From assembly GCF_042646085.1 (NCBI RefSeq), contig NZ_JBHRSZ010000004.1:310001-374000 (forward strand): a stretch of DNA of 64,000 bases. Reading direction: 5' to 3'. Shown piece by piece: positions 36,353 through 46,113 of this stretch; the stretch's first letter is position 1, and the number at the start of each line of letters is the position of its first letter. The notes beneath the pieces are model-generated. The model was given only the letters and a program-made list of their open reading frames with translations, ran no database searches and was not told the DNA's origin. Source of the stretch: Litoribrevibacter euphylliae. Its GTDB lineage: Bacteria; Pseudomonadota; Gammaproteobacteria; Pseudomonadales; Litoribrevibacteraceae. The position numbers and the translations under genes were made by a program.

Positions 36353-39300
36353 TTGGCTTTCTCATTCTCTCAGATTCGTTTATCTACCAAACTCATCTCG
36401 TTTGGTGTTGTTTTGACTATATTCGTTGTTTCATTAACGACGTGGTTAGCTATTACTGCATCCGAAAGAGCATTACGAGAATCCATTGAACGAAACATTG
36501 TTAATGTGGCAGTAAATACCGCAGGCGCCATCGATGAGTTTATGATGGAACGTGTGGTTGAACTTAAAATTTTGGCGCAGTCACAAGTGTTTCAAGAGCA
36601 GGGGGATGAGCAAATTCAGTCCTATATGCTTCCGGTTTTAATCGAGAATCCCCACCTCAAGCAATTAATCCTATTTAAAAAAGACGGTAAAACCATCAGT
36701 GTCACTGAAAGTGCTCAGCTTATTGATTGGATAAAAAACCGGGATGACGACAGTAGGCGTTTATTGATGCAGGCGTTTTCTGCTCGGCAGGGTGACGTCT
36801 TTTTTCGAGATGCCCATATTCGTGGTAATCAACTTATTGCATTTATCTTCACCCCAATTGTTGATAACAGTTTAAATGTCACAGCAGTGATGGCTTCTGT
36901 TGTGAATTTGGATTATGTGAAGAACAAAGTATCTGAAATGGATCGCCGTACCATAGGTAATAAACACGCTTATTTGGTGAATGCGCGTGGTGATGTGTTG
37001 TTTTCTCTCGATCCTACCAGCCAGTCGTTTAAGCCGATGCCTGATACTAAGTCTTTCCCTAATTTGTTAGACCTATTAAAAGATGAGGAAGAGGGGAGTA
37101 TTAACTACCGAGATTCATCTGGTGAAATGGTGTTGGCTGGTTTTGCCAATTTAAGTGAATACGGCATTAATCATGAAGGTGATTGGTCTCTGGTTGATGT
37201 GACGCCTGAATCCATTGTGATGAAACCCATCTTTGATCTGCGAAGCAACATGGTGTGGATGTGCATTATGGTGTTGTCGGCAGGTGCTGTAGTTTCTCTA
37301 TTTTTTGCCAGAAGTTTGGTGAAACCAATCTTTAAGCTTTCCAAGTCCGTTAAAGAGTTGTCGTCAGGGAATCGTTCTGTTCGGGTTGAAATTGAAACAG
37401 GGGATGAGGTCGGTGATTTGGCTTCCGCTTTTAATACCATGAGCGCTCAGATTGAATCCCAATACGACTCTTTGGCAACGAAAAATCTTGAGCTAGAGCA
37501 GGCCAGGGAGCGAGCGCAAGAGGCCAGCCGACATAAAAGTGAATTCCTGGCAAACATGAGTCATGAAATTCGCACGCCGATGAATGCCATTATTGGTTTT
37601 TCCAATTTGATTTTAGATACCGAGCTTAATAATAAGCAGCAAGATTTTATCCGTAAAATCCGAGCGTCATCGCAGTCTTTGCTTGGCATTATTAATGACA
37701 TTCTGGATTTTTCAAAGATTGAAGCGGGCAAGATGGATCTTGAAGCCATTGAATTTGATTTGCTGGCGGAGATGGAAGCTGTAGTGACCATGTTTGGTGA
37801 TTCTGCTCGTAAGAAAAATATTGAGCTTGTTCAGCTTCAGGACTTTGACGTCCCTCGCATGGTGAAAGGCGATCCGCTTCGAGTTCGGCAGATTTTAATT
37901 AATCTGGTCAGTAATGCGGTGAAGTTTACTGATGCTGGTCATGTGGCGCTGCGAGTGCGCTTGTTAGCTGAAGAGCCGGATGCAATCGCTATTCAGTTCT
38001 GTGTCGAAGATACCGGAATTGGAATTCCAAAAGAGAAACAAGATCTATTGTTCAGTGAATTCCAGCAAGCGGATGGTTCCACCAGTCGTCAGTTTGGCGG
38101 AACAGGTCTGGGCTTGGCGATTTGTAAAAAGTTGGTAGGAATGATGGGGGGCGTAATTCAAGTCGAGAGTGAGGACGGAGTGGGAAGTACCTTCCGTTTT
38201 ATTCTTCGGCTACAGCGATCAGAAAAGAATATAGCCTATCCAGCATTGCATGATGATCTTAAAGGAATGCAGGTTCTGGTGGTGGATGATCATCATGAAT
38301 CACGTCAGTTCTTTGAACATGCGTTTGAAAACCTATCCTGTCAGGTGAAGACGGTTTCTACTTCTCTTGATGCATTGGCAACCTTAAGGGATTTGCGTTT
38401 TAGTGCCAGTTTGGATCTTCTGATAGTCGACTTTGATATGCCTGTTATGACTGGAGAGTCTTTGGTTTCTGAGATTCGCAGTATGCCGTATTTGGACGAG
38501 CTGCCCATCATCATGAGTCTGAGTGATTTAGATACAGATACAAGGGTGTGCACTTCGGATTTGAATGTGCATAACTTCATTGAGAAGCCCTTAACCATCT
38601 CTGGTTTGGTGGAGGAAGTTGAGCGTTCTTTTGGTAAATTTGTATCCAAAGATGTAGGGGCTGAAGGCAGAGATAACACGCTCTTTTGGCCGCACGCGAA
38701 AGTTCTATTGGTTGAAGATAATCTGATGAACCAAGAGCTGGCGCGTATGATGCTGTCTGATTTGGTGGCGCATGTGGAAGTTGCCAATAACGGTAAAGAA
38801 GCCTTGATGGCGCTTCAGCGAATTGATTTTGATTTGGTTTTGATGGATGTTCAGATGCCAATCATGGATGGTTTTCAGGCGACCAGAATGATTCGAAAAC
38901 AATCTCAGTGGCAAGATCTTCCTATTGTGGCTATGACTGCTAATGCAATGAAGGGGGATCGAGAGGCGTGTCTGGATGCTGGAATGAGTGATTATTTATC
39001 CAAGCCGGTTGATATGACAGATCTCAAGGATAAGTTGATTACCTGGTTGCCTATTGATGCGGGTGGTGATGTGCTTGATGTTGTAACTACTGCAATACAT
39101 GAATTCGAGGATGGAGTTCATGTTAATGGCAGTGGTGACAAAGAAATCAATGAAGAATGGATTGATATTGATGGCGCGTTAAAGCGGGTTGGAGGAAACG
39201 AAAATCGCCTCAAACTCTTGATGAGTATTTTCTGTCAGGAATCCATCTCGGTAATGAGTCGTCTGAATGAAGCGCTGGATGCCAAAGACACCCAGCAGTG

Positions 39301-39487
39301 TATTTTTATCGTTCATAGCATGAAAGGAAGTGCGTCTAATTTATCGGCTCAACCACTTAGAGAGGCGGCTTTAAATCTCGAACATGCCTTTAAGGATAAG
39401 AGTGGCGATGACGTTAATCGGTTAAAGAAACGCTTTGAGACATGCCTTGAAGGGACACTGAATGTTGCACATCGATACAGTGCTTAG
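36353..39487 (+). CDS. Hybrid histidine kinase with two receivers and an HPt domain
   Basis: This protein has 1044 residues. Two helices (about 13-36 and 298-320) bracket a periplasmic sensor of double-Cache size (about 40-290). HAMP (about 320-372), HisKA with FLANMSHEIRTPMNA (His404) and HATPase with DTGIGIP and GGTGLGLAI (about 553-590) follow. Then come receiver 1 (about 640-755, Asp693), receiver 2 (about 783-900, Asp832 in LVLMDVQMPIMDG) and an HPt domain (about 940-1040, His988 in VHSMKGSASNL). It is thus a self-contained phosphorelay. No ATG is available near the start: the frame opens after a TAA at 36332 and TTG 36353 is the best initiator. The ligand is unknown. Confidence 0.9.
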   Translation: MAFSFSQIRLSTKLISFGVVLTIFVVSLTTWLAITASERALRESIERNIVNVAVNTAGAIDEFMMERVVELKILAQSQVFQEQGDEQIQSYMLPVLIENPHLKQLILFKKDGKTISVTESAQLIDWIKNRDDDSRRLLMQAFSARQGDVFFRDAHIRGNQLIAFIFTPIVDNSLNVTAVMASVVNLDYVKNKVSEMDRRTIGNKHAYLVNARGDVLFSLDPTSQSFKPMPDTKSFPNLLDLLKDEEEGSINYRDSSGEMVLAGFANLSEYGINHEGDWSLVDVTPESIVMKPIFDLRSNMVWMCIMVLSAGAVVSLFFARSLVKPIFKLSKSVKELSSGNRSVRVEIETGDEVGDLASAFNTMSAQIESQYDSLATKNLELEQARERAQEASRHKSEFLANMSHEIRTPMNAIIGFSNLILDTELNNKQQDFIRKIRASSQSLLGIINDILDFSKIEAGKMDLEAIEFDLLAEMEAVVTMFGDSARKKNIELVQLQDFDVPRMVKGDPLRVRQILINLVSNAVKFTDAGHVALRVRLLAEEPDAIAIQFCVEDTGIGIPKEKQDLLFSEFQQADGSTSRQFGGTGLGLAICKKLVGMMGGVIQVESEDGVGSTFRFILRLQRSEKNIAYPALHDDLKGMQVLVVDDHHESRQFFEHAFENLSCQVKTVSTSLDALATLRDLRFSASLDLLIVDFDMPVMTGESLVSEIRSMPYLDELPIIMSLSDLDTDTRVCTSDLNVHNFIEKPLTISGLVEEVERSFGKFVSKDVGAEGRDNTLFWPHAKVLLVEDNLMNQELARMMLSDLVAHVEVANNGKEALMALQRIDFDLVLMDVQMPIMDGFQATRMIRKQSQWQDLPIVAMTANAMKGDREACLDAGMSDYLSKPVDMTDLKDKLITWLPIDAGGDVLDVVTTAIHEFEDGVHVNGSGDKEINEEWIDIDGALKRVGGNENRLKLLMSIFCQESISVMSRLNEALDAKDTQQCIFIVHSMKGSASNLSAQPLREAALNLEHAFKDKSGDDVNRLKKRFETCLEGTLNVAHRYSA

Positions 39488-39527
39488 AGCCTGCTGAATC
39501 AGGCTCTAAGTAACTAGATTTAGACGA

Positions 39528-40349
39528 TTAATTCTTGCGTTCGATACCTGTGATATCAAGAATTTTTGCGGATATCTCTTCAATAGAAAAGTAAGTACTA
39601 TTGATATAGGGGATATCAAAGCGAATAAATAACTCTTCTACCAAATCCACTTCCATTTCACATTGTGCTAAGGACGCATAACGACTGTTAGCACGACGTT
39701 CATTTCGAATGTTTGATAGGTTTTCAGCGTCAATAGTTAGGCCAAACAGTTTGTGTTTGTTGTTCTCTAGAAACTTAGGAAGATGAATAATCCCCTCTTT
39801 CATATCTTCTTCCGTTAATGGGTAATTAGCCGCACAAAGACCATATTGCAGCGCCATATAAATACAGGTTGGAGTTTTACCGCATCGAGATACACCGACC
39901 AAAATAATGTCTGCTTTATCGTAGTTTTTTGTCAGAGCACCGTCGTCGTTGTCCATGGCAAAGTGTACGGCATCTATTCGACCCTTATAGCGGTTTTCTT
40001 CATCAATAGAGTGAGATTTGCCAACAGAATACGACGAGCTGTGACCTAACTCTTGTTCGAGCGGAGAGAGAAAAGTTTCAAAAATATCAATCGGAAAACC
40101 GTCACCAGTACGGATAAATTCACGGATTTCTTTATTCACAATGGTATCGAAGATGATGGGGCGAACGCCGTCATTGTTGTTGGCTTTATGAATGCGCTCT
40201 AGGGTGGCTCGTGCTTTATCAATAGTATCAATGTACGGCAGGAGAACTCGATCAAATTCGATGCCTTCGAATTGAGTTAAAAGTGCATTACCTAAGGCTT
40301 CTGCGGTAATACCTGTACCGTCCGAAATAAAGAAAACAGTCCTTTTCAT
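39528..40349 (-). CDS. ppsR: PEP synthase regulatory protein PpsR (bifunctional kinase/pyrophosphorylase)
   Basis: This 273-residue DUF299 protein starts at ATG 40349 (MKRTVFFISDGTGITAE, the family N-terminus); an ATG at 40361 would add four residues. The P-loop is GVSRCGKTPTCIYMALQYG. PpsR uses ADP to phosphorylate the Thr next to the catalytic His of PEP synthase, switching it off, and uses phosphate to switch it on again. It is divergent from its target ppsA, the usual arrangement in pseudomonads. Confidence 0.95.
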   Translation of the reverse strand: MKRTVFFISDGTGITAEALGNALLTQFEGIEFDRVLLPYIDTIDKARATLERIHKANNNDGVRPIIFDTIVNKEIREFIRTGDGFPIDIFETFLSPLEQELGHSSSYSVGKSHSIDEENRYKGRIDAVHFAMDNDDGALTKNYDKADIILVGVSRCGKTPTCIYMALQYGLCAANYPLTEEDMKEGIIHLPKFLENNKHKLFGLTIDAENLSNIRNERRANSRYASLAQCEMEVDLVEELFIRFDIPYINSTYFSIEEISAKILDITGIERKN

Positions 40350-40656
40350 ACTATGATGCATCTCGTCTGTGAAATGATGTCAGTATAACGGTTAATTTAG
40401 CTTGATGTCAGGAACTCCCAAGGCTTTATAGGGGCAGCGTCTTTATTTGCATATGAGAATCTCATCGAAAGACAAAATTCTACCTATACTCTGTTTTTAG
40501 GATAAAGAGCTCACTCTATTGATCTGCGCTAGTTTTTGAAGGGCATTTTCCAGTACTATACTGCGGATTAGATGACTTAAGCTGCTTGATTCTTTGAGTA
40601 CCCGATTCGGGAATGGCAGTTACAGTCATGAACAGAGTTACAGACAGGAGGCGATC

Positions 40657-43023
40657 TTGAGCGAGAATATTATTTGGTTCGATAAACTGGGGATGTCGGA
40701 TATCGAACAAGTAGGGGGTAAAAATGCTTCTCTTGGGGAAATGATCAGTCACTTGAGCGGTGCTGGTGTTTCTGTACCCAACGGCTTTGCTACAACCTCT
40801 CATGCTTATCGCACCTTTATTCATTCTAATGGTTTGGCTGACCAAATTAATGCCCTCCTGAAAGAACTTGATGTAGCTGATGTCCTTCAACTAGCTGACA
40901 TTGGTTCTAAAATTCGACAGCTAATTATGACGGCTGATTTCTCTGCAGAATTTCTTTCTGATGTTCAAAAAGGGTTTGAGCAACTGTCTGCAGGAAATGA
41001 TATTGCTGTTGCTGTTCGTTCTTCTGCGACCGCTGAAGATTTACCTGATGCTTCCTTTGCTGGTCAGCAAGAAACCTTCCTGAATATCAAGGGAATTGAT
41101 GGCGTTCTTCAGGCCATCAAAGAAGTGTTCGCTTCTTTGTTTAATGATCGAGCTATCTCATACCGTGCGCATTATGGTTTCGATCATGAGCAAGTCGCAC
41201 TTTCTGCGGGTATTCAACGAATGGTACGCAGTGAATCGGCCAGTAGCGGTGTTATGTTTACCTTGGATACGGAATCTGGTTTCCGTGATGCCGTGTTTAT
41301 TACTTCCTCTTACGGTTTGGGGGAGACGGTTGTTCAAGGTGCAGTTAACCCTGATGAGTTCTACGTACATAAACCGACGCTAGAAGCTGGTCGTCCGGCC
41401 ATTCTTCGTCGTAACCTAGGTTCAAAAGCGGTCAAAATGGTCTATGCCAATTCTCAGGAAGTGGGTAAGACCGTTGAAACTATCCCTGTTGAAAAACTTC
41501 ACCGTCAGCAGTTATCTATTACTGATGAGGAAGTGGTTGAATTAGCAAAACAGGCCATGATCATCGAAAAACACTACCAACGGCCTATGGATATTGAATG
41601 GGCAAAAGACGGTGATGATGGCAAGTTATACATTGTTCAGGCGCGCCCAGAGACCGTAAAGAGCCGAACCTCTAACACACAAATGGAGCGTTTCCTGTTG
41701 AAAGAAACAGGAAAAGTGATTGCCGAAGGGCGCAGTATCGGACACAAAATTGGCTCCGGCCCGGTTCGTATTGTTCATGATATTTCAGATATCGATAAAG
41801 TTCAGACCGGCGATGTGTTAGTAACCGACATTACAGACCCGGATTGGGAACCTGTGATGAAGCGTGCGGCAGCGATTGTAACGAACCGTGGCGGTCGTAC
41901 TTGTCATGCGGCGATCATTGCGCGTGAACTAGGTATTCCTGCTGTTGTTGGGTGTGGTGATGCCACAGAGCGTTTGGAAAAAGTAGCGTCGGTTACTGTT
42001 TCATGTGCAGAGGGTGATACCGGCGTTATCTATGATGGTATGTTGGACTTTGAGCGTAAAACGGACAAAGTAGAAAGCATGCCTGAGTTACCTTTTAAAA
42101 TTATGATGAATGTAGGTAACCCGGATCGAGCGTTTGATTTCCAAGCCTTACCAAATGCAGGTGTTGGTCTTGCGCGCCTTGAATTTATTATTAATCGAAT
42201 GATTGGGGTTCACCCTAAGGCACTGTTGAACTTCGATACTCTGCCTGACGATGTCAAACGTATTGTAGAACGTCGAATGGCGGGTTATTCCAATCCTGTA
42301 GATTTCTATGTTGAAAAACTGGTTGAAGGGATTTCAACGTTAGCTGCCGCGTTTGCACCTAAGAAAGTAATTGTTCGTTTGTCTGATTTTAAATCCAATG
42401 AATACGCAAACTTAATCGGTGGGCGTTTGTACGAGCCGGAAGAAGAAAACCCAATGTTGGGCTTCCGTGGTACGTCTCGTTACATTTCTGAAAGCTTCCA
42501 GGACTGTTTCAAGCTGGAGTGTCAGGCGCTTAAGAAAGTGCGTGATGAAATGGGCCTAACCAATGTAGAAATCATGGTGCCTTTTGTTCGTACCGTGGGT
42601 GAAGCCGAGCAGGTCGTTGAACTGTTGGCTGAAAATGGCCTGGAGCGAGGCAAAAACGGTTTACGATTGATTATGATGTGTGAACTTCCCGCAAATGCGT
42701 TACTGGCTGAGCAATTCTTAGAACACTTCGATGGTTTCTCGATAGGATCGAATGATTTAACTCAGTTAACGCTTGGTTTGGATCGCGATTCAGGCGTTAT
42801 TGCACACCTTTTTGATGAGCGGAATGAAGCGGTAAAAGCTTTGTTGTCGATGGCGATTCAAGCTTGTAAAAAAGAGAATAAATACATCGGTATTTGTGGA
42901 CAGGGTCCTTCTGATCATCCTGATCTGGCACAGTGGTTGGTTGCACAGGGCATTGATAGTGTCTCTCTAAACCCTGATTCCGTACTGGATACCTGGTTTT
43001 TCTTGGCTGATAAAGACAAATAA
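40657..43023 (+). CDS. ppsA: Phosphoenolpyruvate synthase PpsA
   Basis: This 788-residue enzyme makes PEP, AMP and phosphate from pyruvate and ATP for gluconeogenesis. I place the start at TTG 40657: it gives MSENIIWFDKLGMSDIEQVG and has a near-perfect AGGAGG 5 nt upstream. The frame is open back to 40594 but that extension is unlike the family. The ATP-grasp N-domain contains VRSSATAEDLPDASFAGQQE. The central swivelling domain has GGRTCHAAIIAREL, with catalytic His417 and the PpsR target Thr415. The C-terminal TIM-barrel domain has GSNDLTQLTLGLDRDSG and CGQGPSDHP. All active-site parts are present. Confidence 0.96.
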   Translation: MSENIIWFDKLGMSDIEQVGGKNASLGEMISHLSGAGVSVPNGFATTSHAYRTFIHSNGLADQINALLKELDVADVLQLADIGSKIRQLIMTADFSAEFLSDVQKGFEQLSAGNDIAVAVRSSATAEDLPDASFAGQQETFLNIKGIDGVLQAIKEVFASLFNDRAISYRAHYGFDHEQVALSAGIQRMVRSESASSGVMFTLDTESGFRDAVFITSSYGLGETVVQGAVNPDEFYVHKPTLEAGRPAILRRNLGSKAVKMVYANSQEVGKTVETIPVEKLHRQQLSITDEEVVELAKQAMIIEKHYQRPMDIEWAKDGDDGKLYIVQARPETVKSRTSNTQMERFLLKETGKVIAEGRSIGHKIGSGPVRIVHDISDIDKVQTGDVLVTDITDPDWEPVMKRAAAIVTNRGGRTCHAAIIARELGIPAVVGCGDATERLEKVASVTVSCAEGDTGVIYDGMLDFERKTDKVESMPELPFKIMMNVGNPDRAFDFQALPNAGVGLARLEFIINRMIGVHPKALLNFDTLPDDVKRIVERRMAGYSNPVDFYVEKLVEGISTLAAAFAPKKVIVRLSDFKSNEYANLIGGRLYEPEEENPMLGFRGTSRYISESFQDCFKLECQALKKVRDEMGLTNVEIMVPFVRTVGEAEQVVELLAENGLERGKNGLRLIMMCELPANALLAEQFLEHFDGFSIGSNDLTQLTLGLDRDSGVIAHLFDERNEAVKALLSMAIQACKKENKYIGICGQGPSDHPDLAQWLVAQGIDSVSLNPDSVLDTWFFLADKDK

Positions 43024-43078
43024 ATGTATTCAAAAGAGGTCAGCCAATATTGAGCTGGCCTCATAGAGATATAGGGAT

Positions 43079-43762
43079 ATGACTCAGAAAGCTGCGGTTA
43101 TTTTTGGTGCAACAGGACTTACGGGCTCTCAATTATTAGGCGAGTTGTTGGATTCTGAGCATTATGCCAATGTGTATGCATTTACTCGTCGGTCGTTGGA
43201 AGTAGAACATGAAAAGCTGACGGTTACGGAATTACCGTTAGAAAAGATTTCTGCTGAAGATATACAGCACCTTCCAGGCTCTTTGGATGTGTTTCTTTGT
43301 CTAGGTACTACGATTTCAAAGGCGGGAAGCAAAGATGCTTTTCGAAAAGTCGATTATTTCCTACCCATGAAATTGGTGAATCTCTTCAAGAATAAAAGTG
43401 ATCACTTTTTATTAATCTCCTCGTTAGGCGCTGACCCTGCATCCAGTTCTTTTTATCTTTCCGTTAAAGGGCAATTGGAAGAAGATTTAAGAGTGTTGGA
43501 TATTAATCAATTAACGATATTTCGTCCGTCGTTGTTGAAGGGGGATCGGCATGAGAGACGTTTCTTAGAGGGCGTGTCTATTAAGTTGAGTGGATTGATG
43601 ACCCCACTGTTCAATCTGAAGTTTATGCAGAAGTATCGACCAACCGAGAGTCGTGATCTTGCAAGGTTGATGTATAAAGTCGCTGTCGAAGGCGTTGGGC
43701 TAAGTAGCGCTCGTACCAATGTGATTTCTTCTGATATGATTACGCGCCTATTAACCCCTTAA
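43079..43762 (+). CDS. NAD(P)-binding Rossmann-fold oxidoreductase (atypical SDR, HTATIP2-like)
   Basis: This 227-residue cytoplasmic protein has the nucleotide loop VIFGATGLTGSQLLGELL at the N-terminus and the later motifs FLCLGTTISKAGSKDAF, FLLISSLGADPASSSFYLSVKG (the Tyr/Ser region replaced by YLSVKG) and IFRPSLLKGDR. It belongs to the atypical SDR group that binds NADPH without a classical active site. The substrate is unknown. It ends 15 bp before the rraA start on the same strand, so it may share an mRNA with rraA. Confidence 0.85.
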   Translation: MTQKAAVIFGATGLTGSQLLGELLDSEHYANVYAFTRRSLEVEHEKLTVTELPLEKISAEDIQHLPGSLDVFLCLGTTISKAGSKDAFRKVDYFLPMKLVNLFKNKSDHFLLISSLGADPASSSFYLSVKGQLEEDLRVLDINQLTIFRPSLLKGDRHERRFLEGVSIKLSGLMTPLFNLKFMQKYRPTESRDLARLMYKVAVEGVGLSSARTNVISSDMITRLLTP

Positions 43763-43777
43763 TTATTGGAGCTGAGA

Positions 43778-44263
43778 ATGGAATATATTACTCCTGACTT
43801 GTGTGACGAGTATCCTGAAGTACAAGTATTGGAACCTATTTTTAATAACTTTGGCGGTCGTTCATCTTTTGGTGGTGAAGTGGTAACTGTTAAGTGTTTT
43901 GAAGATAACTCTGTTGTGAAAGAACAAGTGGCTCAGCCTGGTAAAGGTAAAGTAATGGTTGTTGATGGCGGCGGTTCAATGCGCGCGGCCTTACTGGGGG
44001 ATATGCTGGCTGAAAAAGCAGTAGCGAATGGCTGGGAAGGGCTAGTAATTTTCGGTTGCATTCGTGATGTTGATGCGATTATGGAGCTGGATCTAGGTGT
44101 TCAGGCGTTGAATACGCATCCTCGTAAAACGGATAAGCGCGGCCTGGGCGATCTGAATGTGGATGTTACTTTCGCTGGAGTTACCATCAAGCCGGGTATG
44201 TTTGTGTATGCTGATAACAATGGCGTGATTTTATCTGAGAAAGAACTTTCGATGCCTGAGTAA
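43778..44263 (+). CDS. rraA: Regulator of ribonuclease activity A, RraA
   Basis: This 161-residue protein starts at ATG 43778 (MEYITPDLCDEYPEVQ) with GGAG upstream; a TTG at 43766 is less likely. The motifs FNNFGGRSSFGGEVVTVKCFED, VVDGGGSMRAALLGDM and YADNNGVILSEKEL match RraA. RraA binds RNase E and inhibits mRNA decay. Relatives include oxaloacetate decarboxylases, but the length and N-terminus fit RraA. A terminator follows. Confidence 0.93.
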   Translation: MEYITPDLCDEYPEVQVLEPIFNNFGGRSSFGGEVVTVKCFEDNSVVKEQVAQPGKGKVMVVDGGGSMRAALLGDMLAEKAVANGWEGLVIFGCIRDVDAIMELDLGVQALNTHPRKTDKRGLGDLNVDVTFAGVTIKPGMFVYADNNGVILSEKELSMPE

Positions 44264-44288
44264 TCAAAAGGTAAAGTTTTATTCTCTA

Positions 44289-44317
44289 AGAGAGCCATTT
44301 TTATAATGGCTCTTTTT
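44289..44317 (+). terminator. Intrinsic terminator after rraA
   Basis: Arms AGAGCCAT and ATGGCTCT with a 7-nt loop are followed by a T5 run. Confidence 0.85.
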
Positions 44318-44379
44318 GTATGGTCTAAACTAATAGTTCTGAGCTAAGCTAACAAAAAGTCTATTGTATTTAAGGTTTT

Positions 44380-45276
44380 ATGTCGCAGGAAACGATATTA
44401 ATAGTAGATGACGTTCCTCAGAATCTTCAGGTTCTAGGACAAGTGTTATCTCAAGAGGGGTACCGAGTAGCGGTAGCGACCAATGGTGTTCAGGCATTAG
44501 ACGTGGCGGCTAGGGTACAGCCTGACCTGATCCTTCTAGATATTATGATGCCAGAAATGGATGGTTTCGAAGCATGCCGTAGGTTCAAGGAATTGGAAGA
44601 CCTTGCTAATGTTCCAGTGATCTTTTTAACTGCGCGCAACAGTACAGAGGATGTCGTTACTGGCTTTGATGCTGGAGCGGTGGATTTTATTAGCAAGCCC
44701 TTTATTAACGTTGAGTTGTTGGCTCGCGTTAAAACTCAAGTTCGTATTAATAACTTAATGAAAGAGCTTGAACAGAAAAATAAAGAGCTTGAAGAGAAAG
44801 CCATTCATGATGACCTAACCGGCTTGTTTAATCATGGTTATATGTTTGAGCAACTGAGTTATTCACAAGAAGTAAGCCGTCGCTATCATAAATCTCTCTC
44901 CGTGATTATGTTCGACTTAGATCATTTTAAAGAGGTGAATGACACTTGGGGGCATCAAGTGGGTGATACGGTGCTTCAAAAGGTTTCAGACATAATCAAA
45001 GATACGGTTCGGCAAGTGGACATTGCTGGGCGATATGGCGGTGAAGAGTTCATGATCGTGTGTCCTGAAACATCGTTAGAAAATGCTCAAATGCTTGCTG
45101 AACGTATTCGGGAAGGCATTGAACAGACTGATATGCATGAGAAGGGGCTTAGAGTTACTATCAGCGGCGGTGTTGCTGAGAGTCATGAGGATGAACCGGT
45201 TGAAAAGCTGGTGAATCGTGCGGATGAGCTGCTGTATAAATCGAAAAGCGAAGGTCGAAATCGAATCAGTCACTAA
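44380..45276 (+). CDS. REC-GGDEF response regulator, diguanylate cyclase
   Basis: This 298-residue protein has a receiver domain (1-120, Asp54 in LILLDIMMPEMDGFE, Lys in DFISKPF). A linker coiled coil (about 125-142) leads to a GGDEF domain with GRYGGEEFMIV (GGEEF at 220-224). An inhibitory I-site RQVD stands at 211-214, five residues before GGEEF, so c-di-GMP feedback is likely. It makes c-di-GMP when phosphorylated. The layout resembles WspR/PleD-type regulators. No partner kinase is adjacent; the nearest hybrid kinase lies at 36.4 kb. The ATG at 44380 follows AAGG. Confidence 0.92.
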   Translation: MSQETILIVDDVPQNLQVLGQVLSQEGYRVAVATNGVQALDVAARVQPDLILLDIMMPEMDGFEACRRFKELEDLANVPVIFLTARNSTEDVVTGFDAGAVDFISKPFINVELLARVKTQVRINNLMKELEQKNKELEEKAIHDDLTGLFNHGYMFEQLSYSQEVSRRYHKSLSVIMFDLDHFKEVNDTWGHQVGDTVLQKVSDIIKDTVRQVDIAGRYGGEEFMIVCPETSLENAQMLAERIREGIEQTDMHEKGLRVTISGGVAESHEDEPVEKLVNRADELLYKSKSEGRNRISH

Positions 45277-45289
45277 TCGAATCAGTCAC
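45259..45289 (+). repeat. 16-bp tandem duplication across the stop codon of the GGDEF gene
   Basis: AATCGAATCAGTCAC occurs at 45259-45273 and again at 45275-45289. The first copy codes the last residues up to the TAA; the second lies in the 3' non-coding part. Confidence 0.8.
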
Positions 45290-45499
45290 GTCACTAAGTG
45301 TTCCTTTTTAAGGTGTGTACCTATTGTAAATTGATATAGGGGCATGATTAGAGGTTACAGAATAGGTTAGAAGATAAATCTTCGACCTTTGATGCACTTA
45401 GGTATGTAAATCTTTGATTTTGATTATAACTTTACTTTTTCATCCATAGTTTTTGTGCTAACTTGATTTAAAATAACCAATAAAGAGGCTTGGGCCGAA

Positions 45500-45802
45500 A
45501 TGACAAAATCAGAGTTGATTGAACGAATAGCTGCTCGCCAAAGTCATTTGTCGGTGAAAGATGTTGAGCTGGCAGTTAAGACGATCATTGAACACATGGC
45601 TCAGACACTGGCAAACGGTGAACGTATTGAAATCCGAGGCTTTGGAAGTTTTTCTCTACATTATCGTGAGCCTCGCAAAGGCAGAAACCCTAAAACTGGC
45701 GATCCAGTAGAGCTCGCTGGAAAGTATGTGCCTCATTTCAAACCTGGCAAAGATTTAAGAGATCAGGTGAATGACGGGTTGATGCAAGAAAAGAAACTTT
45801 AA
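45500..45802 (+). CDS. ihfB: Integration host factor beta subunit
   Basis: This 100-residue HU/IHF-family protein has MTKSELIERIA, the flank IEIRGFGSFSLHYREPRKGR and the DNA-arm NPKTGDPVEL, with the Pro at the arm tip. IHF bends DNA sharply at specific sites. It is the first gene of an ihfB-lapA-lapB-pyrF run; the usual upstream neighbour rpsA is absent. The TAA overlaps the lapA ATG as TAATG. Confidence 0.95.
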   Translation: MTKSELIERIAARQSHLSVKDVELAVKTIIEHMAQTLANGERIEIRGFGSFSLHYREPRKGRNPKTGDPVELAGKYVPHFKPGKDLRDQVNDGLMQEKKL

Positions 45803-46101
45803 TGAGATTTTTTAAACCCGTCTTTTTTATTCTATTGATGGCGTTTGTATTCATAACAGGTGCTGTCTTCGTTGGTGATAATCCCGATATAGTTGATGTA
45901 CGCTTTTATCGTTGGCAATTGAGTGGAATCAGTTTACCTCTCCTGCTATTGGCTATTTTCTCTATTGGCTTGTTGGTGGGGGCTTTTGCAACTGCAATTC
46001 GTGTGCTCACATTGCAATCGAAGCTTGCCTTAGTAAAGCGTCAGCTAAAGCTGGTGGAAAAAGAGAGAGACAAGTTACGGTTACTGGGCTTAAAGGAATA
46101 A
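45802..46101 (+). CDS. lapA: Lipopolysaccharide assembly protein A (LapA, DUF1049)
   Basis: This 99-residue protein has two membrane helices (about 5-24 and 43-65) and a C-terminal cytoplasmic coiled coil (KRQLKLVEKERDKLR). LapA works with LapB in LPS assembly and control of LpxC. It overlaps ihfB by one base and is followed 12 bp later by lapB. Confidence 0.93.
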   Translation: MRFFKPVFFILLMAFVFITGAVFVGDNPDIVDVRFYRWQLSGISLPLLLLAIFSIGLLVGAFATAIRVLTLQSKLALVKRQLKLVEKERDKLRLLGLKE

Positions 46102-46113
46102 TGTGGTTCTCTA

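Noticed and set aside
40594..40656. Upstream extension of PpsA by 21 residues
   Set aside because: TTG 40657 has a near-perfect AGGAGG and gives the family N-terminus; the extension is not conserved in kind.
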